Assembly (NCBI RefSeq): GCF_016881005.1
Contig: NZ_JACOPV010000007.1
Coordinates: 224,771 to 288,770, forward strand
DNA: 64,000 bases
Direction: 5' to 3'
Origin: Pseudomonas arcuscaelestis
GTDB taxonomy: Bacteria; Pseudomonadota; Gammaproteobacteria; Pseudomonadales; Pseudomonadaceae
Under the pieces are notes generated by a model. It did no database searches and had not been told where the DNA came from. It saw only the letters and a program-made list of their open reading frames with translations. How positions within the stretch are numbered: position 1 is the stretch's first letter; each line of letters begins with the position of its first letter. The position numbers were made by a program, and so were the translations under genes. This document shows, piece after piece, positions 57,927 through 64,000 of this stretch.

Positions 57927-57992
57927 AAGCTGCAAGCTGCAAGAAAAAGCAGGCGGATGTCCGGCCTGCTGCCCTCTTGCAGCGTGTAGCTT
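57927..57992. repeat. Nested inverted repeat between the PotF-like gene and prfC
   Basis: An arm at 57927-57943 (AAGCTGCAAGCTGCAAG) is mirrored by 57976-57992 (CTTGCAGCGTGTAGCTT) with two mismatches. Inside, AGCAGGC (57948-57954) pairs with GCCTGCT (57964-57970), preceded by an A-run. It sits between convergent genes and could be a bidirectional terminator. AAGCTGCAAG-type repeats occur between genes in Pseudomonas. Confidence 0.6.
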
Positions 57993-58006
57993 GAAGCCTG
58001 TGGCTT

Positions 58007-59590
<1,584 letters not shown>

Positions 59591-59923
59591 GGGAAATCGC
59601 CTGGCAGGTGATTCAAAAAAAGGGCGCAGATTATAGCCCAATTTAACCTGCGAACTGAACCGTTGGGTCGATTAACGCTGGCCAAATGCCGCTTCAGATG
59701 GGAACCTTTAGGGCTGTGGAGGCGTCCACTGCCCTGATTCGCAATTGGTTTTAACCATTCGTCAGGGCTGATTTCACTGGCAACACGAGCCTGACGAGGC
59801 TTCGCTTATGGCGTGTTTCGCTCCGATCCGGGCCACACGCTGCTTATCGCGATCACACTGCCTGCCGCCTGGAATGGTGGCCGCCACGGGAGTGTGTTCG
59901 CCGACAACAAAAGGAGTCCGCCT
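59591..59923. promoter_or_regulatory. Long divergent region between prfC and the OpuC operon
   Basis: This 333-base gap holds no gene that I can support. A hairpin is present: GCCCTGA (59731-59737) with TCAGGGC (59762-59768), and TGGTT/AACCA inside it. A smaller GCCT-GACG-AGGC hairpin follows near 59792. The long leader fits an osmotically controlled promoter, but no clear -35/-10 pair is seen. Confidence 0.4.
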
Positions 59924-60637
59924 GTGGCTAAAAGCTATGGCAAGGGGCTGATGGGATGTGCCTTCGCGCTCGTCATCCTGGCCCTGCTGATCCACTGGAT
60001 CGGCATTGATACGATCGCGCACTACCGTGCCGATCTATGGTTCTACCTGCAAGCACACCTGGTGTTGGTGCTGCTGTCGATGGTGGCGGCGTTAGCCGTG
60101 GGCATACCCGCTGGAATTGCCTTGAGTCGACCGCACAGAGTCGACCGCGCCGAACGTTTCATGCAGTTTTTCAACATTGGCAACACCATCCCCCCCTTGG
60201 CCGTTCTGGCCATTGCCCTGAGTTTTCTGGGCATCGGCGCAGGCCCCGCGATCTTCGCATTGTTCCTCGCCTCTCTCTTGCCCATCGTGCGCAACACCTA
60301 CGAGGGCCTGAAAAACGTTCCCGCCTCGCTCAAGGAAGCCGCCACCGGCATCGGCATGACGCCTCGTCAAAGCTTATGGCGTGTCGAGCTGCCCAATGCC
60401 GTGCCGATCATCGTCGGCGGTGTGCGCGTCGCCCTGGCAATCAACGTAGGCACCGCACCGCTGTCGTTTCTGATTGGCGCCAATAGCCTGGGCAGTCTGA
60501 TTTTCCCTGGCATTGCCCTGAACAATCAGCCGCAACTGCTGCTCGGCGCGGCCTGCACCGCTTTGCTCGCCCTCTTGCTCGACGCCCTGGTGGCCCAAGG
60601 CAGTCGGCGTTGGCTTGAACGCGGCCTGGCCCACTAA
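59924..60637 (+). CDS. Osmoprotectant ABC transporter permease (OpuC-type, first)
   Basis: A 237-residue permease starting with GTG at 59924, preceded by AAGGAG eight bases upstream. The frame is open 37 codons further up, but those residues are not hydrophobic. About six helices; conserved LLPIVRNTYEGLKNVPASLK, EAATGIGMTPRQSLWRVELP, and FLIGANSLGSLIF. It pairs with the other permease in the operon to move betaine, choline or carnitine. Confidence 0.88.
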   Translation: MAKSYGKGLMGCAFALVILALLIHWIGIDTIAHYRADLWFYLQAHLVLVLLSMVAALAVGIPAGIALSRPHRVDRAERFMQFFNIGNTIPPLAVLAIALSFLGIGAGPAIFALFLASLLPIVRNTYEGLKNVPASLKEAATGIGMTPRQSLWRVELPNAVPIIVGGVRVALAINVGTAPLSFLIGANSLGSLIFPGIALNNQPQLLLGAACTALLALLLDALVAQGSRRWLERGLAH

Positions 60638-60651
60638 GCGAAGGAACTCCA

Positions 60652-61560
60652 ATGAAAAGAATCGCCTTGTTTCTGGGCGCGGCCCTGCTGTTCTCCGGAT
60701 TTGCCCAAGCCGCGACAAAACCTGTAATTCGCCTCGGCGCGCGGGTGTTCACAGAACAGACTGTGCTGGCCGAAATTACTGCCCGCTACCTGAACCAGAA
60801 CGGTTTTGATGTGCGCATTACCGGTGGGCTGGGCAGCAGCCTGGCCCGGAGCGCCCACGAAACCGGTCAACTGGACATGGTCTGGGAATACACCGGCGTG
60901 TCCCTGGTGTCCTACAACCATATCGATGAGCGCATGCCCAGCGCCGCTGCAACCTATGCCAAGGTCAAGGAGCTGGATGCGAAGAAAAACCTGATCTGGC
61001 TCACGCCTTCGAAATTCAGCAACACCTACGCCCTGGCACTGCCACGCAAGATTGCCGAGCAGTATCCGCAGGTCAACAGCATCAGCCAGTTGAATCAGGT
61101 GCTGCGTGAAGAAAAGGATCGCGATCATGTGGTGGCGCTCGATACCGAGTTTGCCAATCGCCCCGACGGCCTTGTCGGCCTGACCGAAACCTACGACCTG
61201 CAACTGACCCGCCGCAACATCCGGCAAATGGATGCAGGACTGGTCTACACCGCCCTGCGCAACGGCCAGGTATTCAGCGGGCTGGTCTACACCACGGACG
61301 GACGCCTGAGCGCCTTCGACCTCAAGCTGCTCGAAGACGACAAACACTACTTCCCCGATTACACCGCCGCTCCCGTGGTGCGCAAGGAAATCCTCGACGC
61401 TCACCCGCAACTGGCAACCCTGCTCAAACCGCTGGCCGAGCAACTGGATGACCAGACCATGCGCGAGCTCAACGCCAAAGTCGACGTCGAGCACCAGAGC
61501 CCGAGCAAGGTCGCCGCCGAGTACCTGCGCCAGCATCCACCTGCACAGGAGCAGCCATAA
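60652..61560 (+). CDS. Osmoprotectant substrate-binding protein (OpuCC/OsmF-like)
   Basis: A 302-residue glycine-betaine-type binding protein. Signal peptide MKRIALFLGAALLFSGFAQA-AT. Pattern: PVIRLGARVFTEQTVLAEIT, WEYTGVSLVSYN and NGQVFSGLVYTTDGRLSAFD. Aromatic box residues for quaternary amines are likely in these motifs. 14 bases after the first permease gene. Confidence 0.88.
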   Translation: MKRIALFLGAALLFSGFAQAATKPVIRLGARVFTEQTVLAEITARYLNQNGFDVRITGGLGSSLARSAHETGQLDMVWEYTGVSLVSYNHIDERMPSAAATYAKVKELDAKKNLIWLTPSKFSNTYALALPRKIAEQYPQVNSISQLNQVLREEKDRDHVVALDTEFANRPDGLVGLTETYDLQLTRRNIRQMDAGLVYTALRNGQVFSGLVYTTDGRLSAFDLKLLEDDKHYFPDYTAAPVVRKEILDAHPQLATLLKPLAEQLDDQTMRELNAKVDVEHQSPSKVAAEYLRQHPPAQEQP

Positions 61561-61562
61561 TC

Positions 61563-62210
61563 ATGCTCGATACCTTCACTCACCTGGACTGGGCCGAGGT
61601 TCTGCATCTGACCTGGCAACACATCACCCTGGTCGGCATTGCCGTAAGCCTGGCGATTCTGATCGGCGTGCCACTGGGCATCCTGATGACCCGCTTCCCT
61701 TCCCTGGCCGGCCCCCTGCAGGCGTGCGCCACGGTGCTGTTGACCATTCCGTCGATCGCGTTGTTTGGCCTGCTGCTGCCGTTCTACTCCAAATTCGGCC
61801 AGGGCCTGGGCCCATTACCGGCAATCACCGCCGTGTTCCTTTATTCACTGCTGCCGATTCTGCGTAACACGTACCTGGCGCTGACCAACGTCGAGCCCGG
61901 TATTCGTGAAGCCGCACGCGGTATCGGCATGACCTTCGGCCAGCGCCTGCGCATGGTCGAACTGCCCATCGCCGTGCCGGTGATCCTCGCTGGCGTGCGT
62001 ACTGCCGTGGTGATGAACATCGGCGTCATGACCATCGCCGCCACCATCGGTGCCGGTGGCCTGGGTGTACTTATCCTTACCTCTATCAGCCGTAGCGACA
62101 TGTCGATGCTGCTGGTCGGTGCCTTGCTGGTGAGCCTTCTGGCCATCTTCGCCGACCTGCTGCTGCAAACCCTGCAACGTGCCCTGACTCCAGAAGGACT
62201 GCGCAAATGA
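61563..62210 (+). CDS. Osmoprotectant ABC transporter permease (OpuC-type, second)
   Basis: A 215-residue permease with about five or six helices: HITLVGIAVSLAILIGVPLG, LLPILRNTYLALTNVEPGIR (EAA loop, EAARGIGMTFGQRLRMVELP). It starts two bases after the binding-protein stop and overlaps the ATPase start by four bases (ATGA), so the operon is tightly coupled. Confidence 0.88.
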   Translation: MLDTFTHLDWAEVLHLTWQHITLVGIAVSLAILIGVPLGILMTRFPSLAGPLQACATVLLTIPSIALFGLLLPFYSKFGQGLGPLPAITAVFLYSLLPILRNTYLALTNVEPGIREAARGIGMTFGQRLRMVELPIAVPVILAGVRTAVVMNIGVMTIAATIGAGGLGVLILTSISRSDMSMLLVGALLVSLLAIFADLLLQTLQRALTPEGLRK

Positions 62211-63361
62211 TCGAACTTCAGAACCTGAGCAAGACCTTTCACGCCAACGGTAAAGACGTCAAAGCCGTCGATGCTGTCAGCCTGACCGTCAACGAAGGCG
62301 AGATCTGTGTATTCCTCGGCCCGTCCGGGTGCGGCAAGAGCACCACGCTGAAAATGATCAACCGCCTGATCACGCCCACCTCCGGCAAGGTCCTGATCAA
62401 TGGCGAAGACACCACCGGCCTTGACGAAGTAACCCTGCGTCGGCGCATTGGCTATGTGATTCAGCAGATCGGTCTGTTCCCCAACATGACCATCGAGGAA
62501 AACATCACCGTGGTCCCGCGCCTGCTTGGTTGGGACAAACAAAAATGCCACGAGCGTGCTCGCGAGCTGATGAGCATGATCAAGCTTGAGCCCAAGCAAT
62601 ACCTGCAGCGCTACCCACGGGAGTTGTCCGGTGGACAGCAACAACGCATCGGTGTGATCCGCGCCTTGGCCGCTGAAGCGCCGCTGCTGCTGATGGACGA
62701 ACCGTTCGGCGCGGTCGACCCGATCAACCGCGAGATGATTCAGAACGAGTTTTTCGAGATGCAGCGGGCATTGAACAAAACCGTGATCATGGTCAGTCAT
62801 GACATTGATGAAGCCATCAAGTTGGGCGACAAAATTGCCATTTTCCGCGCGGGCAAACTGATCCAGATCGACCATCCCGACACTCTGTTGGCGCACCCAG
62901 CCGACGACTTCGTCAGCAATTTCGTGGGTCAGGACAGCACACTCAAGCGCCTGCTGCTGGTCCGCGCCGAAGACGCTGCCGACAATGCGCCGTCGGTAAG
63001 CCCCGAGACGCCAGTGAGTGACGCTCTGGAGCTGATGGACGAACATGACCGCCGCTATGTCGTGGTGACAGATGCGCAGAACAAGGCCATGGGCTACGTG
63101 CGCCGACGTGACCTGCATCGCCAGCAAGGTAGTTGCAGCGATTTCCTGCGGACCTTCAACGCAACAGCCGCCCACGATGAACACCTGCGAATCCTGCTGT
63201 CGCGAATGTACGAGTTCAACCGCTCGTGGCTGCCAGTGCTCGATGCCGAGCAAGTGTTTCTTGGCGAAGTGACCCAGGAATCGATCGCCGCCTACTTGAG
63301 CTCGGGACGCTCGCGCGGTGGCAAGACCAATATCGTATCGCCGGCAGAAGTCGTGGTCTGA
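62207..63361 (+). CDS. Osmoprotectant ABC ATPase with CBS domains (OpuCA-type)
   Basis: A 384-residue ProV/OpuCA-like ATPase. Walker A GPSGCGKSTT (about 38-47), signature LSGGQQQRIGVIRAL, Walker B LLLMDEPFGAVDP. The C terminus (about 255-375) has a CBS pair (VSDALELMDEHDRRYVVVTD and RILLSRMYEFNRSWLPVLDA), which in OpuA-type systems senses ionic strength or c-di-AMP. The order permease-binding protein-permease-ATPase is the reverse of OpuCA-CB-CC-CD. Confidence 0.9.
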   Translation: MIELQNLSKTFHANGKDVKAVDAVSLTVNEGEICVFLGPSGCGKSTTLKMINRLITPTSGKVLINGEDTTGLDEVTLRRRIGYVIQQIGLFPNMTIEENITVVPRLLGWDKQKCHERARELMSMIKLEPKQYLQRYPRELSGGQQQRIGVIRALAAEAPLLLMDEPFGAVDPINREMIQNEFFEMQRALNKTVIMVSHDIDEAIKLGDKIAIFRAGKLIQIDHPDTLLAHPADDFVSNFVGQDSTLKRLLLVRAEDAADNAPSVSPETPVSDALELMDEHDRRYVVVTDAQNKAMGYVRRRDLHRQQGSCSDFLRTFNATAAHDEHLRILLSRMYEFNRSWLPVLDAEQVFLGEVTQESIAAYLSSGRSRGGKTNIVSPAEVVV

Positions 63362-63449
63362 GTCATTGGCCCTCCAGGCAGCAACAAGGTGATTGCGCCT
63401 TGATGCTCGCCTGGGCGATCGACAACAGGACTCACTTATAAGCACTTAA

Positions 63450-63463
63450 GGAAGCGTCCTACA
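63450..63463. other. GGAA-N3-TCCTACA motif, copy 2
   Basis: GGAAGCGTCCTACA in the 245-base gap before the VasX-like gene, followed by an AT-rich tract (CAATTTTTTTTAACCC). It has the same form as 45094-45107. A hairpin-like AGGA/TCCT core is included. The rest of 63362-63606 shows no gene. Confidence 0.35.
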
Positions 63464-63606
63464 TCAATTTTTTTTAACCCTTGTTAGCGTGCCCTCTGCT
63501 TTTCTCAGGTTCAGGGCAAGCCTACGTTCGTACCGGTAAATGCCGCGCTCAACGAACGACACACTTTCTCTGTTCGCCATCAGCTCGAATCGAACAAGGA
63601 TGTGTG

Positions 63607-64000
63607 ATGCACAAGCCCGCCTCTGAAGCCGAACTGCACCGTGCCAGACGCAACCAGGAATTCACCAACACACCCTTCGATGTAGCCCAATGCGCATTCA
63701 GGCAGCCGCAAGTGAGCATCTTTCCGGTGCGCTATGCACTGGATGAATCCCCGCACAGCAAAGCCAGCAACCAAGGACCGAACCCGCTGCCACCGAACTG
63801 GCAGGGGCAACTGCCCACGCTGAAAACCCGCAGCTACACCCTGCGCCAACTGCGTGACGGCTGGTTGTATGTATGGGACAGCGTCGAGCAAACCTTTCAT
63901 GAGTATCAGGTCACTGGCGAGCACTTCACTCGCCACATCTGGACCCAAGCCCAGCTGAATCAGGACATCCGCAACAACCCCGGCGAAACCCATCCGTACC
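63607..64000 (+). CDS. Partial gene: VasX/BTH_I2691-type type VI secretion effector, N-terminal part
   Basis: This frame runs off the right edge (131 codons visible). It starts at MHKPASEAEL after AAGGA. The visible N terminus has the pattern of T6SS VasX/BTH_I2691-family effectors: VSIFPVRYALDESP (about 39-52), a gap with PPNWQGQLPTL, then the hallmark YTLRQLRDGWLYVWD (about 80-94), FHEYQVTGEHF, and ending HPY. These proteins continue to a large pore-forming C-terminal domain that cannot be seen here. No vgrG, hcp or immunity gene lies in the window. The call rests on motif similarity from memory. Confidence 0.7.
   Translation, partial: MHKPASEAELHRARRNQEFTNTPFDVAQCAFRQPQVSIFPVRYALDESPHSKASNQGPNPLPPNWQGQLPTLKTRSYTLRQLRDGWLYVWDSVEQTFHEYQVTGEHFTRHIWTQAQLNQDIRNNPGETHPY

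Noticed and set aside
61841..63445. Minus-strand frame of 534 codons opposite the OpuC ATPase
   Set aside because: Antisense shadow; Walker motifs confirm the plus-strand gene.

Overview
This 64 kb window is a stretch of chromosome from a Pseudomonas species, most likely of the P. putida group. The evidence is the gene order hisC-hisD-hisG-murA-ibaG-mla(ttg2)-kds/lpt-rpoN-PTS(Ntr), followed by sod/fumC/fagA, tldD/pmbA, rng-maf-mreDCB and gatCAB. Other support comes from high-GC codon use, Pseudomonas-type REP elements, an OprD/OpdP porin and a RoxS/RoxR pair. The species is inferred from synteny and remembered protein similarity, not from a database search. I see no rRNA, tRNA, CRISPR array, insertion sequence or prophage.

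Layout. 1-5 kb (minus strand): histidine synthesis (hisG, hisD, hisC), murA and the BolA-like ibaG. 5-8 kb (minus): the mlaFEDCB phospholipid transport operon ending at a clear terminator. 8.3-15.3 kb (plus): kdsD, kdsC, lptC, lptA, lptB, then rpoN, hpf, ptsN, rapZ and ptsO, linking LPS assembly with sigma-54 and the nitrogen PTS. 15.3-19.2 kb (minus): a ZIP metal transporter, then a Fur-boxed operon fagA-fumC-orf-sodA that supplies iron-free replacements for iron enzymes. 19.3-32.4 kb: pmbA, darP, tldD, a nitrilase-family gene, yhdP, rng, maf, mreD, mreC and mreB. 32.6-37.8 kb (plus): gatCAB, a small RlpA-like lipoprotein, a Na/Ca exchanger and a CMD-family protein. 37.8-42.1 kb (minus): AroP-type permease, AEC transporter and roxSR.

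42.3-63.4 kb (mostly plus): a SIMPL-domain protein, then a large peptide-uptake locus with two binding proteins, the porin opdP, a third binding protein and dppBCDF. It is followed by an AraC regulator with an NTF2-like N-terminal domain and a polyamine-type set (PuuB-like oxidase, cupin, PotF-like binding protein). After prfC (minus) comes a four-gene OpuC-type osmoprotectant ABC operon. The last 394 bases begin a gene resembling type VI secretion effectors of the VasX/BTH_I2691 type, cut by the window edge.

Most genes are core and well conserved. The parts I judge most worth a second look are the dpp locus (three binding proteins, nested inverted repeats, two related LacI-like palindromes), the NTF2-AraC regulator, mreC and the exchanger gene (both appear to lack a standard start codon), the unknown TPR-like protein in the Fur operon, and the truncated effector gene at the right edge.
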